From Fragilaria crotonensis (lineage: Eukaryota; Bacillariophyta; Fragilariophyceae; Fragilariales; Fragilariaceae): 29,534 bases of DNA. Positions within the stretch are counted from its first letter, which is position 1. The number at the start of each line of letters is the position of its first letter. Under the pieces are notes generated by a model. The model ran no database searches. It was not told where the DNA came from and saw only the letters and a program-made list of their open reading frames with translations. The stretch spans positions 1 to 29,534 of the forward strand of contig JAKSYS010000731.1 in NCBI GenBank assembly GCA_022925895.1, in the 5' to 3' direction. Positions 20,214 through 29,534 of the stretch are shown here, one piece after another. The position numbers and the translations under genes are program-made.

Positions 20214-20345
20214 TTTACTTACACCAGCAAAGAAAAATTGCTTACAAAAATCAAATTTGCTTACAGAAAAAGTTTGCTTACAAAATTTGCTTCCCGGCAT
20301 GATTTGCTTACTGATTTTGCTTACTGTCAAGAAATTTGCTTACAA
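20214..20345. repeat. Irregular array of TTTGCTTAC units
   Basis: CTTAC (seven times) or CTTCC (once), usually preceded by A/T-rich TTTG, starts at about 20218, 20241, 20260, 20277, 20290, 20307, 20320 and 20339. Spacings are 13-23, so unlike the left array it is not phased. It occupies the same position relative to the ~135-bp dispersed repeat as the left array does, and the last left unit (TTTACTTACG) is of the same type, so the two arrays are probably related. Confidence 0.55.
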
Positions 20346-20351
20346 TGAAGC

Positions 20352-20486
20352 AACCTTGGCGGCTCGGATGGATCATTACAATTGCTAAAATTCTCGCATG
20401 ATCAAGCAAATCGGAGCAAGGCTGGCGCGCAAACTCAACTGCCCCAAACGGTACGGCTGAAACGTGCATGGGCCGGACCTTCCAGA
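20352..20486 (+). repeat. Dispersed ~135-bp repeat, right copy
   Basis: This is the counterpart of 15518-15653, in the same orientation, about 4.8 kb away. The terminal 33 bases differ at one position. Together with the arrays that precede both copies, it flanks the transposase pair. Confidence 0.65.
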
Positions 20487-21737
20487 TTCCAGACTACCCC
20501 GCATAGAATACCACGGTACTGTATGAATCACCAGCATTAATGAGGCATTAGTACTGCACTGCTACTAGATTTGGATTTAGGCTCCCTTTCTTATCATATA
20601 GTAGTTATCAATAAAAGCATTGATAATCTTGGTAAACGAAGTTCACTATCCATGTACAGAATATATATGGTCTATTGCAGCATCAGATGCCAAGCCTCCT
20701 CGGTTTGCAGTGATGGTATCTGATGATTCTTGGAAGGTTGGATGGATTAGGTACATCCTGGCCTGGGAATCCCAAACTTGGAGCACTGTCACAGCATTCT
20801 GGTGGTGAATATTGACACATGCAATTAAAAGTCCCTGCGCATCATTCTTGCAAGCATCAACCAATATGTGGGCCTTGAAGATCCTATTGTTGGCAAAGTT
20901 GTTTTGACTTAAATGTCATGCAATTTGCCACAGGACTTCATGTGTTGTTAATTTTATTGTCTCCTCTGCCAACACTGTCTTTTGATTGTATACAAACCCA
21001 ATCTACAGTCTGCAAACACATATTCAACTTTTTGCTTTGTGGTCAGGAAACCCATCACCTGAGCAATGAGCAAGCGGGTTGCAACAACAGCCACTTGATT
21101 GAGAAATGAATTGTCTTGCTTGATATCTGGTGTCCTGTGTTGCAACTCTTTCCATCAACAGTGTGTCTTCATTGCTTTGTGTGCATACAAGGCAACCATC
21201 TAGGAAGAAGGTCGCGTTGTGCAAGATGCTTGGGGAGAATACCTGTCTTTGGTACCTCTTGAATTTGTGTATGGGTAGTTGTCCATGCATTTCATACCAA
21301 ACAACCCAGCACAATGATACGGCATGAGGCCTCTGCAATACAAGAAGTGCTCTTCATTGTTCCTTGGAATAATTCTTGACATGGTCCTTCCTCCTCTTCC
21401 CTTTTTTCTTCGTCAATCATATCTACTAATTGCCAAATACATTTTTTACGTTTAGCTATTTAGTAGCTACAGTTCAATGTTTTACACACATGGTACATTA
21501 TTAGGGTAATAGTAAAAGTTAAACTTGTATAGTAGTAACCTTACCCTTGTTGAAATTGTGGTGAAGGGTAATTACTTCACCCTGCCAAGGCCCACTAGTA
21601 GAGTGGTACTACTAGCTACTTAGACTCGAATCCTGCCACGACCGCCACTCTTGCACCTACCGGCCTGCTGTACTCCGTGTACTCATACATCAATACAGTT
21701 GCCCTATAGTAAAGCATGACAATGTGTGACCTACCAT
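20487..21737. other. Intergenic, possible decayed minus-strand coding remnant
   Basis: No intact gene. On the minus strand between about 21382 and 20646, short frames separated by stops and shifts read like protein (for example HFLYCRGLMPYHCAGLFGMKC and RLLIAQVMGFLTTKQKVEYVF). This suggests an old, heavily mutated coding sequence, perhaps another transposon. I cannot name the family. The segment 21540-21740 ahead of the OGDH stop shows nothing further. Confidence 0.3.
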
Positions 21738-22563
21738 CTAACTTTCTGAATCCTTCGCGGGGCCAAAGACACCATCCAGAATGCGCTGATATTCGGCTTG
21801 ATGGACCTTTCCCATGCCCGTCGCGGGAGCAGCGCTCACCTGTCGACCGACGTAACGAACTCTCTTCTCGTTCTTGTTGATCTCGCGCGTCGCTGTCATG
21901 ACTCGTGGGTTGACGTAGGCAAAGGCACCCATATTCTTCGGCTCCTGCTGCGCCCAAACGATTTCCGCATTTGGGTATTTGACAGCGCTTTCAGCAACTC
22001 GATCAAAGGCAAACGGAGCAATTTGTTCGAGACGAACCAATGCAACATTGGTTATGCCACGTCGTTCTCTCTCCGTCAGCAACTCGTAGTAAATCTGCCC
22101 CGTGCAAAAGACGAGGGTTGTAACTTTCTCTGCATTTTGGACTATAACTTCATCAGTCTCATCCAAGACACGGTGAAATGTTGTTCCTGGAGCCATATCC
22201 TCCAACTTAGACACGCAGCGCTTGTTTCGGAGCAAATTCTTGGGCGATGCGACGATCAGTGGCTTGCGAAAGTCGCGATGAATCTGACGCCTCAAGCAGT
22301 GGAAGTAGTTCGCAGGCGTCGTGCAATTGACAATCTGCATGTTCGTCTTTTGGATCTGCATGCGCTCATCTTGAGCCATGGGAGGAACAAAATGTGGATC
22401 CTCGTCAACTTGCTGCAAGAATCGCTCGAGACGGCAAGAGGAATGTTCTGCACCTTGACCATCATATCCGTGAGGCAAAAGCATGACTAGACCAGACTGA
22501 CGGAGCCATTTGTCTTCTCCAGCGCTGATGAATTGGTCGATCATTGTTTGCGCGCCGTTCACA

Positions 22564-22594
<31 letters not shown>

Positions 22595-25153
22595 ATGCGT
22601 TGGGATTCTCCAGTGAGTATCCATGTTCAAAACCCAACACACCGAATTCGGATAGAATGGAGTTACGACAGGTGAATCCAGCTTGGTGGTCTGGTTTCAT
22701 TTGCTCAATGGGAGAGCTGGGATCCACCGACTTCGCAATATGATTGAGCGGAGCATACTCCAACTCGGTCTCTTGATCCTTGACCACTGCATGACGATGA
22801 GAAAAAGTACCTCGTTGGACGTCTTGACCAGTAATTCGCACGTGGTTTCCTTCTAGGAGAAGACTTCCAAACGCAAGCGCTTCCGCTGTTCCCCAGTCTA
22901 TGCCTTCGCCTTGTTCCGCCATTTCGCGTCGAGCTTGGAAAATCTTAGCCATTTGACGATGCAGCTTGAAATCTGGGGGGACGGTGCCGGCAACGATCCC
23001 AATCTTGCGCAAGATTTCAGTGTTGACGCCAGTGGGGCGAATTCTAGACATTTGTCTTGGCGACCTGAACGACTTCCACTTGGATGATAGCCAATCGTCT
23101 TCTTTCCTCTTGTAGGTCTTAGCGGCCTGCAAGTCGCTCTCGTAGGAATCCAAGGCGAACTGGCGGACTTCAGCGCATTCTTCCTTAGTCATGTCACCAG
23201 ATTCGATGAGACGCTTCTCAAAGACGTCAATGGTCGAAGGGTGCGACGAAATCTTACGATAAAGCTGAGGTTGCGTAAAGGCGGGTTGATCAATTCGTTG
23301 TGCCCATTACGTCGGTAGCAGACCATATCGATAATGACATCTGTGCCCCATTCATGACGATATTCCACTGCCGTTTCGAGGGCTGTCGAAACTGCAAGAG
23401 GGTCGTCTCCGTTGCAATGAAAGATAGGGCAGTTGAAGGCCTTCCCAATGTCAGACAGTAAGGCGTAGAACGAGAATGAATAGGGTTGGTTGTGAAGCCA
23501 ATTTGGTTGTTTACAATAACATGGATAGTCCCACCAACATTAAAATCGTCGACACCTGCCATCTGCATGGTTTCGTACACGATCCCCTGACCGGCAAACG
23601 CCGCGTCACCGTGTAACAGAATGGGCACGACATTGCGGACATCTTCTGGTCTGTACGTAGAACAAAGAGCAGTTGTTGTGTGAATCTGACGTTGCTATTG
23701 ATCGTTGCTTGCCGTGCGATTCAAGACTTGAGTCACCCTGCCTAAAGACACGTACCTGTTGCCACAGTAATATTGTTTTGCTCGAGCCTTACCCACAACC
23801 ACAGCATTGACGCATTCTAAATGACTTGGATTTGCCACCAAACTCAAATGAATTTTGCGTCCATCTGGATACGTCCTATCCATGCTCGATCCAAGATGGT
23901 ACTTGACATCACCGCTGACTGCCCACTCACCATCCGTCTTGAAATGCTCCGACAACTCATAATGTGTTCCCATGAATTCACTGAAGATCAGTGGCATGGG
24001 CTTGCGCATGACATTTGCCAAAATGTTCAAACGTCCTCGATGAGGCATGCCAATGACGAACGAATGGGCACCCAATTCGCTCGCCCGATCAATGGCATCT
24101 TTAAGTGCCGGAACGATGGCTTCACCACCATCCAAACCGAAACGTTTGGTGGTATTAAATTTCTGCGCCAAAAGTTTTCAAAGGTATCGGCGAAACAGAG
24201 GCGTTCGTAAATGTGCTGTTTCTTCTCTTGATCGTAAAAGAGCCAATGCGGTTTCTCGATGCGTTCTCGCATCCAATTAACCTTGTGCGGATCCCCAATG
24301 TGCATATATTCGACCCCAAGAGTGCCACAATATGTCTTGCGAAGTTCCTTGAGGATGAGGCGGAGAGTGGATTTCTGATTGGCCGACGCCAATTCTTCGA
24401 GATACCCCTTGTTGCCGCCGGTACTGGTGCCTTTGAAGTTGAGAGGGCGGTCCAAATCGATCTCTGAGAAGCCGTGGTGCTCGATTCCAAGCTGTTCTGG
24501 ATAACCGTCCTTATCGAGGTTGGCAACGTTTGATGGACGGAAGGGAAAGGAATCGCGAGTATGAATGCCCAGAGGATCAAGTTGGGCAGCCAAATGTCCA
24601 TGAACTTGATAGGCGCGGATCAAGTGCGAGATCCCAAGAGAATCTGAGGGTGCAGCGTCCTGTATCACGAGAGATGTGGAATGTGTGTAAGTGATGGGAT
24701 GTTACTAGAAAGTTGAAAGTGCGACCTATTGCAACGAACGTACCGCAACTTTCTGGCCGCGGCAGCAGTAGTAGGGTTTTGATAATCGGTCTCTTGAAAG
24801 GCCACGCCGTGCTCAAGATTATCGAAATACTTCTTCCAACTAGCGTGTACTGACGACGGATCCTGCTGATATTGTTCAAACATTTGTTCCGCGTAAACGG
24901 ACGAGGTTCCATTGAGGAAAGATTCTTGAACTCGTTCATGCGATTGCGACGCCGTGGAGAAGACTCGTCGACCCTGCGATCGTGTGTGTGATTGCATTGT
25001 ACGAGTAGTATTCGTACGGGACGTACCAGCGACTGTATTCACAAAGCTGCCACTGTTCATGGTTGACATGAATTTGCTCTTCTGCGAACAACATAGCACT
25101 TGCTGTTGCCACTGGCGGAATGCGGTCCGCAACAAAGCCGATTGAGGAGGCAT
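21738..25153 (-). CDS. OGDH: 2-oxoglutarate dehydrogenase E1 component, mitochondrial
   Basis: This thiamine-diphosphate enzyme decarboxylates 2-oxoglutarate and passes succinyl groups to the E2 subunit in the mitochondrial TCA cycle. Exons: 25153 to about 24740, 24659-23756 and 23650-21738, giving about 1077 residues. The first 70 residues are rich in Arg, Ser, Thr and Gln with few acids, fitting a transit peptide. Motifs follow in family order: [109 protein letters not shown]...[10 protein letters not shown] (diphosphate and Mg site); [13 protein letters not shown]. Intron 2 is clean (GTACGT...ACAG). The frame is broken by single missing bases at 24170-24173 (A4 instead of A5), about 23455 and about 23291, and the intron 1 phase does not fit its best donor. 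With no stop substitutions and all motifs kept, I favour sequencing or assembly errors over a pseudogene. Confidence 0.9.
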
Positions 25154-25253
25154 GTTGAGAGATCAAAAGCGTTGGATAGTGTCGCTGTGGTGTCGGAGTC
25201 AGTCGCCTGTGTGATGGAATTCTTGACCAACAGGTATGATCTCTGATGCACAA

Positions 25254-26141
25254 GAGTCCTCGGAGTACTCAGGTATGATGTAATTGACCAGGTACCTTAA
25301 TAGTACCTTCGAGATAGACTACTCGAGGTGCTGTTCTATCGCACAAATGACAAATGTGTATCTGGACCGAGTCGTCGCCGAAACTGCATGGGATATGGGA
25401 TATGGGAGACAGCCATATGGGAGACAGCAATAACTGCGCAAACTGAATCCAGAAATCCATCAGTTGATGGGAAGTTCCCAGAAGAAAATCAATGATTCCT
25501 GCAGATGGTCCGTCACCAATGGCCCTCAATCCCAGGTTCTCTATGAACAGCGCACGAGTTCGGGCACTTGAGATTGATTTAGCTGTGATGCGCCTGGTTT
25601 CATGGTACCCAATAGTGATTATACGAGGATTGAGATGACCAGTGGTTCTGTAGTTGACTACAGTAATGAATGGGGCTTCGTCTACCGTAGACGAAGCCCC
25701 ATTTAAATTTTTGCAGTCAACTCGGCTGGGTGCAAAACTAGGCCGTTTCCATTTTTCGGTCATCCTCGGTCATAATTCCCTTGGTCGCTATTGTGGGACG
25801 AGTACTCCAATACTCCGGTACCATGCATTGGAGTACTCCAGTACCAGTTGTTTTTGCCTAGAGACTAGAGTAAGTCGTAGGGCTGGTACCTGGTACAGCT
25901 GGTTTTTCGTTGAAGCGTCCGAACGTAGGTTGTGTACAATTCGTACCATGCACGCATATTATTTCCATATCCTTTATCAAGTTTTAGTAGCAGCTGTCTC
26001 CTGCGACCATAAAAATCCATCTCTGTCGACATGATGATCACACCTCGTCCTCCTCGTTTCTTGTCTTTGCTTCTTTGAGTGCACTGTTGACGAAGCCACG
26101 ATCGAAGTCCAATGCACACCTGTGAGACTTGAACAATTTCA
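25254..26141. other. Intergenic with hairpin and GTAC motifs
   Basis: Open frames here (up to 164 codons on the minus strand) show no recognisable motif and overlap a perfect hairpin, so I do not call them genes. GAGTACTCC/GGTACC motifs cluster at 25250-25310 and 25798-25850. The upstream region of the OGDH gene lies at the left edge. Confidence 0.5.
25653..25721. repeat. Perfect 16-bp hairpin with outer stem
   Basis: AATGGGGCTTCGTCTA (25669-25684) and its exact reverse complement (25688-25703) are separated by only CCG. Outside lies a second inverted pair, GTTGACT (25653-25659) and AGTCAAC (25715-25721). The structure could extrude as a cruciform or fold in RNA. It may be the collapsed ends of an inverted-repeat element, or an RNA hairpin; there is no run of T that would suggest a simple terminator. 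Confidence 0.7.
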
Positions 26142-29100
26142 TCAGGCGTTGATTTCGGAGTACAGAAGTCCTTGATCTTCTGTTATACTTGTGGCGATGA
26201 AGTTGTGGGTACGACCTTGCTGCCTCATTCTCTGCTGACTCTCAAAAGATGATGGTAAGTACAAATATATGCGCGTGCTCGAAGCAAACTTTCCCATCCT
26301 TTCTTTGGTCAACTCCTTGATTGAACACGTTGAATCTCTCACAAGTTGTTTGAAATTCTCTCGTCCCCTCTTTTGAGATACAGGAACCCGTCGGTAGAAA
26401 GCCTTTGCGTGACCCCAGCAAAATTCAATGCCTTCCCCTGCTAATTCGGCATGGAACTTTGGTGTTAGAAGTACCGTGATGCCCAGCTGAGATCCAAGGT
26501 ACTGAAGTGCCGTTTCCTCATCCTTGAAATCAGCACACTCTGCGATGAGATGGCGTAGGGAATACCGTAAGTCAATCTTCCCTGAAATTGTGTCTTTCTT
26601 TCCGTCGACAGTGTATTTATCTAACTCACTTGGATCAATCAGTCCTCTTTCCCACAGAACTTGTAGCATGCCTTTAGATTTTCCTTCCCATCCAGATAGG
26701 ATTTTGTCGACTTCTTTGTGAGTTTCGATTGAATTGTTTCTTGCCAATTCCTGAAGTTCGGCTTTAGTGTACCCGTGTTTTTGTTGGAGCGTCACACCCT
26801 TTTCGTTGAGCTCTTCAAGAAGGGTCTTTGTTTTTTCAATTGGCTTGCTTCTTTTCCCCATTATTCGATCATGACGTTGTAAGTCACGTTGCTCTGGTGT
26901 CAATACCATGGGCCACAGTCGTCAGTATTGAATACCATTGACTGTGTGTCTCCGATGCCCAGGGTTGGTGAGTGTGTGCCCAGATAACCCTCTTGTGACA
27001 TTATGACTGTGTCTCTCATCTGCTGTTTTGATCCTCCAAAGTTCTTTTGCATGTTGATCGCACTGAGTGCACCATCACGTTTGCGAGCGTGTCCCTGAGA
27101 ATGATCGAACAAAATACAAAATCGAAGCTTGGATATAGGATTCGTAGGCAATCAACCACATCCTCAAGCTGAAGACTCATGTGGTATGAATTCCAATAAC
27201 CCTGATTATTGATTCCGATGAACAAGTATTTTACGAAGGGGGATTCCAACAAAATCGGCTTCCTCGTTGTTCCCAAGATTTCCATCGCAGCTGTTGTATC
27301 GAGGTAATTTCCACCGCCGAGAGCTGCTGTTTGCCTTGCCATATTCACTCTTTGTAACTCATCCTCTGTCATCTGCCTGCCAAAGCCGAATTCGCGTGAC
27401 ACGAACGCAGAAAGCATATACCCATCGCCCTCCGACTTGGGCAGAAGTGGCACTTGTCCTTTGGCCCAACCCATTGTTTGGAGGACAGTAGATACTGCGC
27501 GAAGACAGACTCATCTTGACCAATAATCATCAAGGGCCTGACTGATGATGACACTCGTATGCTTGTTTTTGCTTCAACATCTCGCGCTGCCTCTTCTCCC
27601 TTTTGATTCTTGATATGCAATTCTTCCAATAGTCAACGTGAAACTCAACCCGAGTCTCATCAGATATAATATCATAGTAATGATGTCCGAAATCTGTGTC
27701 TAAGGTCTTGATCGTAGCAGCTTCACTGAGTGGAAGCTGAATCCAACGCCGACAACGTGGCTCAAGCACGGTAAGGTAGTTCTTGCAGAATGCATTTCGA
27801 TGTGCGACAACATCTTCACGTTCATGGCCATCGACGTAGAAGCTCTTCCTTCTCGTATCATACTTGAATCCGAGTAATCGCATCCAGCGCCATGCTGTTG
27901 TGAAGCTCATGTTTTTAAGTCTATGTGCGCGAAGGAATAGCGCAATATCATCCTCATCTTGATCGACATCGACAGGATTGCTAGTAGGATTAATGGCTGT
28001 AGTACTTGTACTCAATGTTGACGTTTCTGCAGTATCTTCGTCTACTACCGATTCACGTTTCCACAACGCAGCCAGCCTTGGGATTACAGACGAATGAACG
28101 AATTGATAGACTGCTTCAATTGAAAGATGTGACAAGTTCTCGACGCCAAATGCAACAATCTGCTCCTTTGCGCATGGAAACACTTCGAGAACTCGAGGAA
28201 GAGGTCGTTTCCCACACTGAACAGACAAGTTTGGGTTTGGGAAGCATTCAAAATTACGGAACACAATGTTCCAATTTGCGATGGTTTTATAGAAGGTTGC
28301 TTGCGTCATACCAACAGTGTTCAATACCTTACAAGATTCAGTGCAACAGTCTTGCCACGTCCATTCATTCATTTTTGCAAGAGCCAATCGGTACGCATAA
28401 CAAAGAAACGTCGCCCTTTGCCTGACAGCGCATATCTCAGCTTTGGTACACACGTTGTCGATATCTCTACCTTGCACAACATTCCTCCAATTATTTTTCT
28501 TCCTCATGAACGCTTTGAAGCAGTACAATCCTTCTCTGAAGTGCTTCCATTGGAGTTTCAGAATCGAAATCAGTATCATTCCCATCCTCGCAATTCGTTG
28601 TCCCATGTTTCTTTGGTGGTTTGAACACTCGGTATGCCTCTGGGCTACATGGCCAGTAACTTGAGCTAGAAGCATCAGCAGCAATCATTACAGCGGCCGC
28701 ACCAGTATCTCCTATCCTTGCTCGTTTGCTCGGTGATTGCTCAACAATGTCTCCGATCCTTCCTCCCGTTGTAGCCTCCGTGTTGACAGGTGTAGTTATC
28801 ATTGTGTCGAGAGCGGGTCTTGATCTTGTGCTTGGAATGACTAGCACATTTGCGGCTGCTTCCATTACTTTTTCGTTCCATGCACTGTTAAGTGGACATG
28901 GGTACCGTATCTGCCTTGATTTCTCTGTGAAGTAGTAATAGAATGTGTTCTTGTATGTGACTCTGAACACTCCTGTTGTGTTTGATCCATCAAATCGGTG
29001 CATCAATTCTCCGAAAGAAGCCGACTTGGACATCCCTGTATTGAACCTTCTTACATCAATGACGCCAAGGGACGCATTGACATCAAATCTCCCTAAAGCT

Positions 29101-29216
29101 TCAGCCCAAGTTGATGCAGGAAGCCAGCAATTTGACAATCTCGGACCATACGTGATGTCTGTTCGAAGTAGCATGACGGCATCAGTCAAAATAGCATATT
29201 TACCTTTGTCAACCAT
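26142..29216 (-). pseudogene. DDE-type transposase of a diatom-common family, decayed
   Basis: Fragments reading leftward from ATG 29216 make one long protein. The N-terminal 240 residues hold no known motif. A helical DNA-binding part follows (LPRVLEVFPCAKEQIVAFG), then SFTTAWRWMRLLGFKYDTRRKSFYVDGHERED, then the catalytic core: D in IIGQDES (codon about 27514), D in FDHSQGH (27105), and the likely E in TPKFHAELAGEGIEFCWGHAK (26425). The insert between the second D and E is about 225 residues and contains GWEGKSKGMLQVLWERGL. The block order matches transposase-like proteins that are abundant in diatom genomes; the core resembles the Tc1/IS630 fold, but the superfamily is uncertain because of the long insert. 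The frame is lost near 28495, 27625, 27460, 27112 and 26903; the last three fit single missing bases. No terminal repeats could be assigned. Confidence 0.65.
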
Positions 29217-29219
29217 TGT

Positions 29220-29294
29220 ATCTATAGATTTATCACCAACAGTAGGTTCACTGAGTTACATAGGAAGGTGACTGCAGGAGGTAAATCTATAGAT
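29220..29294. repeat. 13-bp inverted repeat upstream of the transposase
   Basis: ATCTATAGATTTA (29220-29232) returns as reverse complement at 29282-29294. Each arm contains the palindrome ATCTATAGAT. It sits immediately ahead of the start codon at 29216 and could be an operator-like site or part of the element's end. Confidence 0.4.
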
Positions 29295-29534
29295 TAGAAT
29301 GGAAATGTTGCAAACGACGGCTTGAAAATCTCATTGTGGAAGCCTTGCTTCCAACACGACAAAGTCCCGCCCTCGTGACGTCATATTGGCAGTGAAATCG
29401 GTCTAGCGTAGAATTAATACTGGGACGTGCGCCCGGATTTTAGAACAGAAAACCAGCTGTAGTATGCATAGTGTCGAACGTCGAAACCCAAACACACGGT
29501 ACCAGTACCAGGTAAGAGAATTGTATACATATAT
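29295..29534. other. Non-coding right edge with one TGACGTCA box
   Basis: No gene is seen. TGACGTCA at 29376-29383 lies about 160 bases upstream of the minus-strand transposase start. The last 40 bases contain GGTACC/CCAGTACC motifs of the type seen in other spacers. Confidence 0.4.

Noticed and set aside
21600-21650. tRNA-like T-loop word (ACTCGAATCC)
   Set aside because: No matching acceptor, D or anticodon stems can be drawn around it.
21798-22490. 230-codon plus-strand frame inside OGDH
   Set aside because: It is antisense to the conserved C-terminal half of OGDH, whose motifs are unambiguous.
25269-25763. 164-codon minus-strand frame
   Set aside because: It spans the perfect hairpin at 25669-25703 and has no recognisable motif or conserved neighbourhood.

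Overview
The window looks like nuclear DNA of a diatom, probably a raphid pennate similar to Phaeodactylum. The evidence is: genes with short GT-AG introns; a gene carrying the small motif VSFSTVE...ITIGDH...GLPITLDW, which I recognise from many diatom-only proteins of unknown function; several decayed transposable elements; and intergenic DNA rich in GAGTACTC/GTAC palindromes. The species is an inference; no marker gene settles it.

Layout. 1-1260: no supportable gene. 1261-2547 (+): relic of a LINE-type reverse transcriptase, RNase H part only. 2733-5797 and 7407-10659 (+): tandem duplicates of an unusual secreted protein (signal peptide, nidogen NIDO domain, Ig/cadherin-like segment, six-cysteine module, TupA-like ATP-grasp domain). 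The downstream copy is intact (four exons, 868 aa). The upstream copy keeps all three introns but is broken by about five frameshifts and several stops. The spacer between them holds a 156-bp element with perfect 22-bp inverted repeats and two TGACGTCA sites. 10990-11700 (-): single-pass membrane protein with an acidic, low-complexity body. 12941-13594 (-): the diatom-specific VSFSTVE/ITIGDH protein. 14748-14961: a second MITE-like inverted-repeat element.

15200-20490 is a mobile-element neighbourhood. It has a 21-bp-phased array of the palindrome CTGAC-G-GTCAG; a decayed PIF/Harbinger DDE transposase (16199-17945, +); a tail-to-tail partner gene on the minus strand (18000-19871) with a coiled coil and a C-terminal Cys-rich zinc-binding domain, also decayed; and two related ~135-bp repeats outside, in direct orientation. 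21738-25153 (-): mitochondrial 2-oxoglutarate dehydrogenase E1, three exons, with all family motifs but three single-base deletions that break the frame. 26142-29216 (-): a DDE-type transposase of a different, diatom-common family, broken by five frameshifts.

Working view. The host genes here are OGDH (TCA cycle), the NIDO/ATP-grasp protein (secretory pathway or cell surface), the membrane protein and the diatom-specific protein. Everything else is mobile-element material. No operon logic applies. The most novel items are the secreted NIDO-ATP-grasp fusion and the helically phased palindrome array. The pattern of one-base deletions in a normally essential gene and in the second transposon raises the possibility of assembly error. 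The nonsense codons in the first NIDO copy and in the Harbinger transposase are not explained that way.
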